Assembly (NCBI GenBank): GCA_024635585.1
Contig: JAGXIP010000144.1
Location: 1-40,222 of the forward strand
Source of the DNA: Saccharicrinis sp.
GTDB taxonomy: Bacteria > Bacteroidota > Bacteroidia > Bacteroidales > Marinilabiliaceae
Direction of reading: 5' to 3'
Length of the DNA: 40,222 nt
The notes under the pieces are model-generated. The model saw only the letters and a list, made by a program, of their open reading frames with translations. It was not told the origin of the DNA and searched no databases. Shown in pieces: positions 7,690-14,478 of this stretch; positions within the stretch are counted from its first letter, which is position 1, and every line of letters begins with the position of its first letter. A program made the translations under genes and the position numbers.

Positions 7690-8025
7690 TTAGTCTTCCA
7701 AGTTATCTTCATTTTCGAATTTCGTTCCATCCTCGTTGTAGAAATAATGAACGGCTTCGCCTTGCGTATCCTTCACGCTGATTCTGTAAACTTTTTCGTC
7801 ATCAGCAGTTGTTGCAACGGCAGTTTTAAAAATTACTGAATCTTTATTGTCCTTGCTAAAAGCATCAATTACAACAGCAGGAACTTGTTCCTTTGCAACA
7901 TCCTTAAAAATTAATTCTTTTTCTACACCAATTGTTTGTGCTTGCGGTTGTTGCATATCTGCTTGTGCAAAAGTTGTTGCAGTACCAAAACAAATTACCA
8001 GGGCAATCATTACTAAATTTTTCAT
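7690..8025 (-). CDS. Small secreted protein, PepSY-like
   Basis: A 111-residue protein with a clear signal peptide (MKNLVMIALVICFGTATTFAQA, cleavage expected after AQA at about 22). The mature part has the pattern VPAVVIDAFSKDNKDSV...DDEKVYRISVKDTQGEAVHYFYNEDGTKFENED. This resembles the small PepSY-like (BLF) periplasmic domains of Bacteroidetes: a helix with 'VPxxVxxAF', then strands ending in 'YYxxDG'. Function is unknown; such domains are thought to inhibit or modulate periplasmic proteins. The C-terminus is acidic. It is monocistronic, convergent with the helicase gene. Confidence 0.75.
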   Translation of the reverse strand: MKNLVMIALVICFGTATTFAQADMQQPQAQTIGVEKELIFKDVAKEQVPAVVIDAFSKDNKDSVIFKTAVATTADDEKVYRISVKDTQGEAVHYFYNEDGTKFENEDNLED

Positions 8026-8524
8026 CGTTTAAAATATTTAATTGTTAATAATAAATTAATACATTACTTTAAGTTTGTTGTAACTACGACTACTAAAATT
8101 AGTGCCAAGAATTTTCAAAACACATTAAATAGAATACAATACACTATATTTCAACTATTTACGTAAGAGACAAACATTACTTATGCCTCGTACTAAACCT
8201 TACATAATGTATAATTTATGCTACACATTGTTGAAGTAGTTGAGGCGCGTACTCAACATATAGTACATTCATATAAATAATAACAGGAGTGCTTATGGAG
8301 GATATTTGTTATTTAGAGCTATAAGCAAAGTGACTCAAAAAAAAATCATAGTTTTTAACACGAGTATTTTAGTATTAAAATATTTGCGTAGTTTTGGCAC
8401 CCTCGGATTATATGCAATCTGGTGGTGAATTTCCCAGAATGTAGTTCGGAGTTTTACTACAGAATAGGCATTCCCACCATATTGTAGGAGACTAACTGAC
8501 CATTAAAAGTCAAACAATAAACAG
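8026..8524. other. 499-base AT-rich intergenic region, divergent genes
   Basis: No supported ORF. It separates the minus-strand secreted-protein gene from the plus-strand protease gene. The only signal I can name is a -7 match, TAGTTTTG at 8389-8396, on the plus strand, which would leave a leader of about 120 bases with no obvious riboswitch fold. The rest is AT-rich without clear repeats. Confidence 0.6.
8389..8396 (+). promoter_or_regulatory. Candidate -7 promoter element (TAGTTTTG)
   Basis: Matches TAnnTTTG. It would drive the retropepsin-like gene at 8525 and rimK behind it. No good -33 TTG at the expected spacing. Confidence 0.4.
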
Positions 8525-8944
8525 ATGAAGAAGGAGAAAAGAAGTATTGGACGCAAAGAAATAGCCAACTTCCCAGAGCTAAAATTAGATCACATACACG
8601 TTAAAATTGATACGGGTGCTTATACCTCAAGTATTCACTGCCATAGCATTATTGAAAAAGACGGAAAGTTGTTTTGCAATCTGCTGGATCCAGATCATCA
8701 TGCCTATAAAGATGAAGAGTTAATGTTTGAACGATTCAGACAGAAAAAGGTAAGAAGCTCAAACGGAGCAGTAGAAAACAGATACAAAATTGTAAGTGCC
8801 ATCGAGATACTGGGCGAAACGCATAAAATAGACCTGACCCTGACGGATCGTAAAAACATGAAAACACCAGTATTGATTGGGCGTAAGTTTCTTACCAATA
8901 AATTTATTGTGGACGTATCGAAAAAACACACCCAACTCAAATGA
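8525..8944 (+). CDS. Retropepsin-like protease of the RimB/DUF785 family
   Basis: A 139-residue protein of the family often named 'ATP-dependent zinc protease' (PF05618), which has a retropepsin-like fold. Visible: the N-terminal IGRKEIANFPEL, the active-site-like VKIDTGAYTSSIH (about 27-39, D-T-G-A), a middle strand region (QKKVRSSNGAVENRYKI), LTLTDRKNMKTPVLIGRKFL and the C-terminal FIVDVSK. The family commonly neighbours RimK. In Pseudomonas the RimB member modulates RimK-driven glutamylation of ribosomal protein S6. Here it lies 72 bases before rimK on the same strand, so a shared role is likely (inference). No signal peptide, so it is cytosolic. Confidence 0.88.
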   Translation: MKKEKRSIGRKEIANFPELKLDHIHVKIDTGAYTSSIHCHSIIEKDGKLFCNLLDPDHHAYKDEELMFERFRQKKVRSSNGAVENRYKIVSAIEILGETHKIDLTLTDRKNMKTPVLIGRKFLTNKFIVDVSKKHTQLK

Positions 8945-9016
8945 AAAAAAGTATTCTAAATTCATATTACTTTTTTCACTATCTTATATCATATCTTTTA
9001 AAATAAATAATTAACC

Positions 9017-9892
9017 ATGAATATTGCAGTACTATCACGTAACCCAAAATTGTATTCCACAAAACGTTTAATCGAAGCAGGGGAAAAAAGAGGACATCAT
9101 ATGGTTGTCCTGGATCACACCAAATGCGATATGCTAATAGAGCGTAAAAAACAACAGATTTTTTATAATGGCCACGAAGTGAAGGATATTGATGCCATCA
9201 TACCTCGTATTGGTGCATCGGTTACTTTTTATGGCACAGCAGTAGTGCGTCAGTTTGAAATGAAAAAGGTTTTTACCACCACCGAATCGCAGGCATTAGT
9301 GCGCTCGCGCGATAAGCTGCGCAGCTTGCAGATACTATCGCGTGCAGGATTGCACCTCCCAAAAACTGCTTTCACCAACTTTTCGAAGGATAACCAGAAT
9401 ATTGTTTCGCAGGTTGGTGGGGCTCCTTGCGTTATCAAATTGTTAGAAGGTACACAAGGGGTTGGCGTAGTGCTGGCCGAAACAAACAGTGCCGCAGAAT
9501 CGGTGCTGGATGCCTTTGGCGGACTAAAAGCCCGAGTTATAGTTCAGGAATTTATAAAAGAAGCCAAAGGAGCCGACATAAGAGCTTTTGTGGTGGATGG
9601 CGTAGTTGTGGGTGCCATGAAGCGTCAGGCAAAAGATGGTGAGTTCCGCTCTAACTTGCACCGAGGAGGTACCGCCTCTATTATTGAACTGACCGATGAG
9701 GAAGAAAATGCAGCGCTGAAAGCCGCCAAAGCACTTGGGTTGAGTATTGCTGGTGTAGATATGCTACAATCGAATACCGGCCCTAAAATTATGGAGGTGA
9801 ACTCCTCCCCCGGCCTCGAAGGAATAGAATCCGCCACCGGAATAGATATTGCCAACGCCATCATCCGTTTTATCGAACGAAACATCGACTAG
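9017..9892 (+). CDS. rimK: RimK-family ATP-grasp alpha-L-glutamate ligase
   Basis: Adds glutamate residues to a protein C-terminus, classically ribosomal protein S6, using ATP. The 291-residue protein has the RimK N-terminal domain ([18 protein letters not shown]..., then [24 protein letters not shown]), followed by the ATP-grasp fold: [11 protein letters not shown], the lysine region [39 protein letters not shown] and the metal site [14 protein letters not shown]. Length matches E. coli RimK (about 300). The preceding retropepsin-like gene makes a RimB-RimK pair; RimA is absent here. Substrate specificity for S6 is inferred from the family. Confidence 0.93.
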   Translation: MNIAVLSRNPKLYSTKRLIEAGEKRGHHMVVLDHTKCDMLIERKKQQIFYNGHEVKDIDAIIPRIGASVTFYGTAVVRQFEMKKVFTTTESQALVRSRDKLRSLQILSRAGLHLPKTAFTNFSKDNQNIVSQVGGAPCVIKLLEGTQGVGVVLAETNSAAESVLDAFGGLKARVIVQEFIKEAKGADIRAFVVDGVVVGAMKRQAKDGEFRSNLHRGGTASIIELTDEEENAALKAAKALGLSIAGVDMLQSNTGPKIMEVNSSPGLEGIESATGIDIANAIIRFIERNID

Positions 9893-9896
9893 GTCG

Positions 9897-10015
9897 TGCG
9901 GCCGTGCGACGGCAGCGGATATGGATTTACAGCTTGATACTCCGAGTGCGAGTCATAGTCGCGCCCGGAGTATTAACCACGCAGTGAAATAATACCCGAT
10001 GCCGTCGCACGGCTC
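9897..10015. repeat. Nested GC-rich palindromic element (about 115 bp)
   Basis: The outer arms GCCGTGCGACGGCA (9901-9914) and its exact complement at 10000-10013 enclose a second stem, ATACTCCG/CGGAGTAT (9937-9944/9966-9973). That encloses a third, GCGA/TCGC (9948-9951/9959-9962). GC content is clearly above the surroundings. It lies between rimK and ppsR without a coding frame. It could be a structured RNA, a REP-like element or a remnant miniature transposon; no target-site duplication was identified. Confidence 0.75.
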
Positions 10016-10123
10016 GCGCCCATAGTGATGAAGTTAGCATTCCGGAAACAACTCGCACCTGGAATAAAAAAATTATTGTTTGCTTAGCAACTTTATTCTA
10101 TCTTAAGCGCAAAATAAATTGTT

Positions 10124-10975
10124 ATGGAAAAAGATGCGAACATGCCCCCTATCTATGTTGTGTCGGGTGGAAAAGGAGTAGCAGGACACACCCTCGTGGA
10201 GTCTATGCTGATTCAATACCCTGATCATAAAATTCCAGTTATTATTGAACCTGAGGTGAGCACTCAGGAACAGATTGATGCCATAACCAACAAAGTGGTT
10301 AAAACAAATGGGGTTGTGGCTCACACCATGGTAGATCACGTGGCGCGGCGTAAATTAATTGATAGCTGCGAAACAAAAAATATCCGCCACTTCGATTTGG
10401 TTGGTAACATGACCGATTATCTGGACACCGTGCTCGATATGAAACCTGCGGAACAGCCCGGCCTATATCGTTTGCGCGACATGGAATACTACCGTAGAGT
10501 ACGTGCCATTGAGTTTACCATACAACACGACGATGGGCAGCACACCGAAAAAATTGCCACTGCCGACATAGTCCTAGCCGGCGTTTCACGAACCGGAAAA
10601 ACACCTTTAAGCATCTACTTGGCCATGTTTGGCTGGAAAGTGGCCAATGTGCCCATTGTACCCGGAACTCCCGTACCCGAAACACTATTTCAGGTTGATC
10701 CACGGCGGGTGTTTGGCCTCACCATTTCTATGGCTTACCTAATTGCTCAACGCAGTAGCAGGGTTAGCCGCATACACATGGATCCCAATACCGATTACAT
10801 CGACCGTCGTAAAGTGCGTATGGAACTTGATTATGCCGCCAACCTGTTTAAAAAAGGTGGTTTTACCGTTCTTAATATTAGTAATAAACCCATCGAATAT
10901 TCTGCCAACGAAATACTTACTATTTTGACCTCGCGTTTTGGTAGCGACAAATGGAAAAAAGATGAAGAGCATTGA
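10124..10975 (+). CDS. ppsR: Pyruvate, phosphate dikinase / PEP synthase regulatory protein
   Basis: Bifunctional kinase/pyrophosphorylase (DUF299 family). It inactivates PPDK or PEP synthase by ADP-dependent phosphorylation of an active-site Thr and reactivates it with phosphate. The 283-residue protein has the N-terminal PIYVVSGGKGVAGHTLVESML, the P-loop GVSRTGKT (153-160), and the following NVPIVPGTPVPETLFQVD and GLT segments typical of the family. Length matches (about 270-280). Which target enzyme it regulates cannot be told from the window; PPDK is the more common partner in Bacteroidetes. It stands alone, with the GC-rich palindromic element upstream. Confidence 0.92.
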   Translation: MEKDANMPPIYVVSGGKGVAGHTLVESMLIQYPDHKIPVIIEPEVSTQEQIDAITNKVVKTNGVVAHTMVDHVARRKLIDSCETKNIRHFDLVGNMTDYLDTVLDMKPAEQPGLYRLRDMEYYRRVRAIEFTIQHDDGQHTEKIATADIVLAGVSRTGKTPLSIYLAMFGWKVANVPIVPGTPVPETLFQVDPRRVFGLTISMAYLIAQRSSRVSRIHMDPNTDYIDRRKVRMELDYAANLFKKGGFTVLNISNKPIEYSANEILTILTSRFGSDKWKKDEEH

Positions 10976-11291
10976 TTGGCAGGTGGCTGTTAGCAGATGG
11001 CTAATGGCTAATGGCGGATGGTGAGAAGTGGACAGCAGACAGCGTAAAGCGCAGAGCTTAGAGCGTAAAGAAAAATAGAAATTCCGTGAAATAAAATATG
11101 GTAGGTTTTAAGGCCTGTCAGCATCCTTAAACCTGACAGCACCAATAAAGTTCATCCTCGGAGATTATGTTTGTTTAATTATTTTATTGTATTCTTAAAC
11201 AAAATAGGTGGAGCGTTGTTTTAAATACGCAACATTAATAGAGTATAATCGTTTATATCCATTAGTGTTCTTAAATTAAAAATAAGATGAG
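10976..11291. other. 316-base intergenic region: repeat tract and alternative hairpins
   Basis: Bases 10976-11070 are a degenerate repeat tract (GGCAGGTGGCTGTTAGCAG, ATGGCTAATGGCTAATGGCGG, AGCAGACAGCG, AGCGCAGAGCTTAGAGCG). Bases 11103-11139 hold two overlapping inverted repeats that cannot both form in simple fashion. The remainder is AT-rich and should contain the promoter of the folE-like gene, but I see no clear -7 match. Confidence 0.6.
11103..11139 (+). promoter_or_regulatory. Overlapping inverted repeats (switch- or pseudoknot-like)
   Basis: AGGTTTTAAGG (11103-11113) complements CCTTAAACCT (11125-11134) with one bulge. CTGTCAG (11115-11121), in its loop, complements CTGACAG (11133-11139). 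The two pairings share two bases, so the RNA could switch between them or fold as a near-pseudoknot. It lies about 150 bases before the folE-like start. Any regulatory role is inference. Confidence 0.4.
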
Positions 11292-12131
11292 ATGAAAGAA
11301 CTACTTGTAAAAACAGTAACCAAAACTGGAAGCTCAAAACTAAACGAGCAAAATAAATCGGCAACTCCTGTAAATGGAAAATTCGATTACTTAAAGGATT
11401 ATGTAGAGGAGCGATTTCAAAAAAAATTTCCAAAAAAGGATTTTTTGACTTCCTGGATCGAGTATAATCATTTGGCCGACTTTAAAATATCTGATAATGT
11501 TGAAAGTGTTGGGGGTATTTCGGAAGAGGGACATTATATTATGCGTAGTATTACGGAGTATTTTTTGACCCAAGCCTTTAAGTCGATGAAAATTGATATG
11601 AACGATCCGAATGTGGGTGGCGAAAAAGGAACACCTTACCGATTGGCCAAAATGTACTGTGGTAACGATTTAAATGATGATACCGAAATGCTTTCCGGGC
11701 GATGGTCAAACAAACCACAGATGACCAGTTTCCCGAATGAGCATGGGCAAAAATACCCCATTACAAAACGTGTGGATATAGTTTCGGTGTGTTCGCACCA
11801 TACTGCACCTTTCAGTACCCTTTTTCGCGACGGTTCTTATGCCGTTATCAGCTATATTCCGGGCGAAAAAATCATTGGCATTTCCAAATTGCAACGTATT
11901 GTAGATTGGGTTTCGCGTAGGGGCCATTTGCAGGAAAACCTTACGAAAATGATTTACGATGAAGTTTGTCTGGCTGCCGAAACGGCCTCAGTGTATGTTA
12001 AACTAAGTGGTTTGGTGCATACCTGCGAATCGTTGCGAGGAACGCAAAGTAATGAAGGGGCTTTTACCAGTGAGTTTTATGGGGGCGATTTTAGTAATTA
12101 CGAAATGCGGAGAGAAGTAAGTGGCGGATAG
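11292..12131 (+). CDS. GTP cyclohydrolase I family protein (FolE-like)
   Basis: GTP cyclohydrolase I converts GTP to 7,8-dihydroneopterin triphosphate, the entry to folate, pterin and queuosine synthesis. The 279-residue protein matches the FolE core: GTPYRLAKMY (TPxRVAKM), VCSHHTAPF (C167, H169, H170), SYIPGEKIIGISKLQRIVDWVSRR, LQENLTKMI and VHTCESLRG (H243, C245). The zinc ligands Cys-His-Cys of the family are present, but canonical CEHH is CSHH here. About 85 N-terminal residues precede the core and the C-terminus is atypical. A QueD/PTPS-like gene follows 169 bases later, which supports a pterin pathway. The substituted Glu leaves some doubt about the exact reaction. Confidence 0.8.
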   Translation: MKELLVKTVTKTGSSKLNEQNKSATPVNGKFDYLKDYVEERFQKKFPKKDFLTSWIEYNHLADFKISDNVESVGGISEEGHYIMRSITEYFLTQAFKSMKIDMNDPNVGGEKGTPYRLAKMYCGNDLNDDTEMLSGRWSNKPQMTSFPNEHGQKYPITKRVDIVSVCSHHTAPFSTLFRDGSYAVISYIPGEKIIGISKLQRIVDWVSRRGHLQENLTKMIYDEVCLAAETASVYVKLSGLVHTCESLRGTQSNEGAFTSEFYGGDFSNYEMRREVSGG

Positions 12132-12215
12132 GAGTTAGCTAGTGGCGGATGGCCGATAGCTGGTGACTGGTGCTGAAAAAGCAGTTGGGAGTAATCGGTA
12201 TAGAAGTTAGAAGAT
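12132..12215. repeat. Low-complexity GTGGCGGAT repeat tract
   Basis: Right after the folE-like stop: GTGGCGGATAGGAGTTAGCTA, then GTGGCGGATGGCCGATAGCTG and GTGACTGGTGCTG. Two copies of about 20 bases plus decay. No coding content. The words resemble the tract after ppsR. Confidence 0.55.
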
Positions 12216-12300
12216 AGAAATAAGCAACTTACAATTGAGAGATATTTGCGGGTTAAAGGGAAAATAGACTTTGAACTAACGCGATAAAAATAAAACCTTA

Positions 12301-12906
12301 ATGATAATCAGAAAGAAATTTAAGTTTGAGGGAGCCCATATTGTGCGGGATTGTTCGAGCGATAGATGTAAAAAATCCTTACATGGGCACAGTTATGTAG
12401 TTGAAGTGTTTTTAACTTCTAACCGACTGGATTTTGGCCATATGATATATGATTTTGGCTTGACCAAAGGAACTATCAAAGATATCATCGACAGCTTTGA
12501 CCATGCCTATGCCATGTGGGATAAGGAGAGTGAGGAATTTAAATCGTTTATAAAAAATAACAGCGACCGATATATAGAAATGCCCATAAGTCCTTCGGCA
12601 GAGTGTTTTTCTCTTACCCTATTGTTTATTATTAATAAAGTTCTGCAAGCCACCGAGTTTAAAAATGGCGAGGGTGAGGTAAGTGTTAACTCGGTACGGG
12701 TCCACGAAACCGAAACAGGCTATGCCGAAGCATTCCTTGAGGATTTGGAGTGGTTTAAATTTGATTTGGCCGACATTACCTTTAGTCAAGCCATTAAAAA
12801 CGAATGGAAAGATGCTGAAATGTATGATAAACTATTGACGTATCATAATGGGGAGCAAAAAACTAAACCTTTTGTTAATCCGGCGGTTGAAAGAAACTTT
12901 GATTAA
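12301..12906 (+). CDS. 6-pyruvoyl/6-carboxytetrahydropterin synthase family protein (QueD-like)
   Basis: The family acts on dihydroneopterin triphosphate, giving 6-carboxytetrahydropterin (QueD, toward queuosine) or 6-pyruvoyltetrahydropterin. The 201-residue protein has zinc ligands H13 (FEGAHIV), H28 and H30 (LHGHSY), the candidate catalytic Cys C23, the DFG-like IYDFGLTK segment, FDHAYAMW and the pterin-anchoring Glu in VHETETGYAEA. C23 is five residues before H28, one more than in E. coli QueD (C27/H31). It is also longer than QueD (about 120), with an inserted segment after FDHAYAMW and a C-terminal tail of about 50 residues. Pairing with the FolE-like gene suggests consecutive steps. 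Confidence 0.83.
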   Translation: MIIRKKFKFEGAHIVRDCSSDRCKKSLHGHSYVVEVFLTSNRLDFGHMIYDFGLTKGTIKDIIDSFDHAYAMWDKESEEFKSFIKNNSDRYIEMPISPSAECFSLTLLFIINKVLQATEFKNGEGEVSVNSVRVHETETGYAEAFLEDLEWFKFDLADITFSQAIKNEWKDAEMYDKLLTYHNGEQKTKPFVNPAVERNFD

Positions 12907-12925
12907 TAGCACATACCAATTTATT

Positions 12926-13231
12926 TTAAAACCACAGTACCATCGATTTGGAAAATAAGTAAACTACAATAACAACTATTAGGGTGGCTAATGTAGTTAA
13001 TAACATCCTTCTTTTTCTATGCCTCGAAATTTCCCGACGGATGTTAATTTTTATCTTCTCCAAATCCTGTTTATCAATATCATTTTGCCGTATTTCTGTA
13101 TGATGATGCCGTAAGAGTTCCTCTTGATAAATGGTTTTTATTAACCGCATTCTATCAACACGTTTCTGTTTAATAGATTCGTTATAGCTTGAACGCTTAA
13201 TCATATCCAATACATGTCCGGCCGAACTCAT
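12926..13231 (-). CDS. Hypothetical tail-anchored small protein
   Basis: A 101-residue protein that I do not recognise. The N-terminal 75 residues are charged and helical (RSSYNESIKQKRVDRMRL, EELLRHHHTEIRQNDIDKQDLEKIKINIRREISRHRKRR). A single hydrophobic segment, MLLTTLATLIVVIVVYLFS (about 76-94), is close to the C-terminus, so it is predicted to be tail-anchored with the basic region in the cytoplasm. It ends 19 bases from the convergent QueD-like gene. No function is proposed. Confidence 0.6.
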   Translation of the reverse strand: MSSAGHVLDMIKRSSYNESIKQKRVDRMRLIKTIYQEELLRHHHTEIRQNDIDKQDLEKIKINIRREISRHRKRRMLLTTLATLIVVIVVYLFSKSMVLWF

Positions 13232-13266
13232 AGAACTGAATTTAAGTATATTTCAAATATAACCAA

Positions 13267-13767
13267 TCATTCTTCATAATCCTCCATTTTCTTCCTCATC
13301 TTTTTTACATCTTCAATTTTAAAATCGCCAAAAAATGAAAGGAGGACTCCATTTTGCTCGCCCTGAAAAATTACATGGCACTCATATACTTTACGGCCGT
13401 TGCGATGCACCCATACTTCGGTGTCCTCGTCCAACTCGTTGTCTTCAACAAGGCTGTAGCTACCTTTTTTCATGTATTGGCGCACCTGATCGATAAAGTT
13501 TTTGTCAGGCTTTTCGTCAGGTTTAAATATCAGCAATCTCACTTCATTCAAATCGCCCGTAACTTTGCTCGTCTCCTCTTCATCGTTACACTCCACATCA
13601 AAATCCATAAATTGGAGCAGGTTTTTCGAAAGCGACAAATACGTTACTTCGTCCATTCCCCGGAGTTCGTTGAACATTTTTTCGGTTGTTTTTTGCTGTG
13701 AAAAAACAAACAAGCTACTTACGCCCATCAGCAACAATATCAGGGCAATTCGAATTAAGTTTTTCAT
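13267..13767 (-). CDS. DUF4252 domain-containing secreted protein
   Basis: The start is placed at the Met at 13767 (MKNLIRIALILLLMGVSSLFVFSQ), because the upstream extension of nine residues would spoil the signal peptide. The mature part has the DUF4252 pattern: DEVTYLSLSKNLLQFM, an acidic linker, EVRLLIFKPDEKPDKNFIDQVR, SLVEDNELDEDTEVWVHRNGRKV and LLSFFGDFKIEDVKKM. DUF4252 proteins are periplasmic or surface proteins of Bacteroidetes with no known activity, often beside ECF sigma/anti-sigma genes. None is seen here. The protein is 166 residues. Confidence 0.78.
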   Translation of the reverse strand: MKNLIRIALILLLMGVSSLFVFSQQKTTEKMFNELRGMDEVTYLSLSKNLLQFMDFDVECNDEEETSKVTGDLNEVRLLIFKPDEKPDKNFIDQVRQYMKKGSYSLVEDNELDEDTEVWVHRNGRKVYECHVIFQGEQNGVLLSFFGDFKIEDVKKMRKKMEDYEE

Positions 13768-13926
13768 ACAATTATAATTTAGATAAATCCACACCCCCTA
13801 ACTGCAAATAGCAGGGCGGTTGCAATATAAATTCCTTTTAACTGTGCCGAAAAAACATGCGGACGCCAACATCAAAAAATTGTATTAACCCGCTATGAAA
13901 TTTATAGCATTTTGTGTAAAGTTTCT

Positions 13927-14358
13927 TTATTCTTCAATGCCAATGTTGAATTTTATAAACTCATCATTCAATAAGCTTTTGTAATCTTTAATAATTCGCA
14001 TTGCTTGCTCTGACTTCGATTTATCATATTTCATCTCTATCTTAACAAACATATTGTGTGCCTCACTTTTAGTCTTTACATTATTAAGTTCTTTCTTTAA
14101 GTATTTGGTGGTTTTAATAGATTTTATCTTAACACCCTCAACGTAATGCCTTATAATTTCAGGATATCTGGCATATAGTTTTTCTTGAATTTGCCCACTA
14201 TTAATATTCTTAACAACAGCGCATAAATTTTCGTAATCTCTGTCAATACTATTCTTTGTTGTTTTTATTCCAATTGTCTCGGAAACCTGAAACCTATTAT
14301 TACAACTACTAAATAAAAATGTCAGACTTACAATCATTAAAAAACATAATTTTTTCAT
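13927..14358 (-). CDS. Hypothetical lipoprotein
   Basis: The first Met could be at 14364 or 14358; the second gives MKKLCFLMIVSLTFLFSSC, with lipobox FSSC and Cys at about 19. The mature part of about 124 residues is rich in Lys and Glu and mostly helical (YENLCAVVKNINSGQIQEKLYARYPEI, TKYLKKELNNVKTKSEAHNMFVKIEMKYDKSKSEQAMRI). No family recognised. Probably an envelope-anchored lipoprotein. It sits between the DUF4252 gene and the PspC genes on the same strand, with gaps of 159 and 114 bases, so it may have its own promoter. Confidence 0.7.
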   Translation of the reverse strand: MKKLCFLMIVSLTFLFSSCNNRFQVSETIGIKTTKNSIDRDYENLCAVVKNINSGQIQEKLYARYPEIIRHYVEGVKIKSIKTTKYLKKELNNVKTKSEAHNMFVKIEMKYDKSKSEQAMRIIKDYKSLLNDEFIKFNIGIEE

Positions 14359-14478
14359 TTTCAAGATCTAAAGATTAATTTAAAAGACTAGGAAGGAGAT
14401 ATTAAGACAATCTTTACGAATTGTTCCTTTTGTTGCACTTCTTGGATACTTAATTCTCTCAGTGTTTACTGATTCAAT

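Noticed and set aside
7593-7781. 62-codon plus-strand frame after the helicase gene
   Set aside because: Overlaps the terminator-like region and the convergent secreted-protein gene; composition not protein-like.
8026-8524. Riboswitch in the long leader before the retropepsin-like gene
   Set aside because: No known riboswitch core could be recognised by eye, so it was not called.
9897-10015. Nested palindrome as a CRISPR or tRNA-like element
   Set aside because: No repeated spacer units and no cloverleaf with anticodon-like loop could be placed.
13354-13777. Two plus-strand frames opposite the DUF4252 gene
   Set aside because: Antisense shadows; the minus-strand reading has a signal peptide and family motifs.
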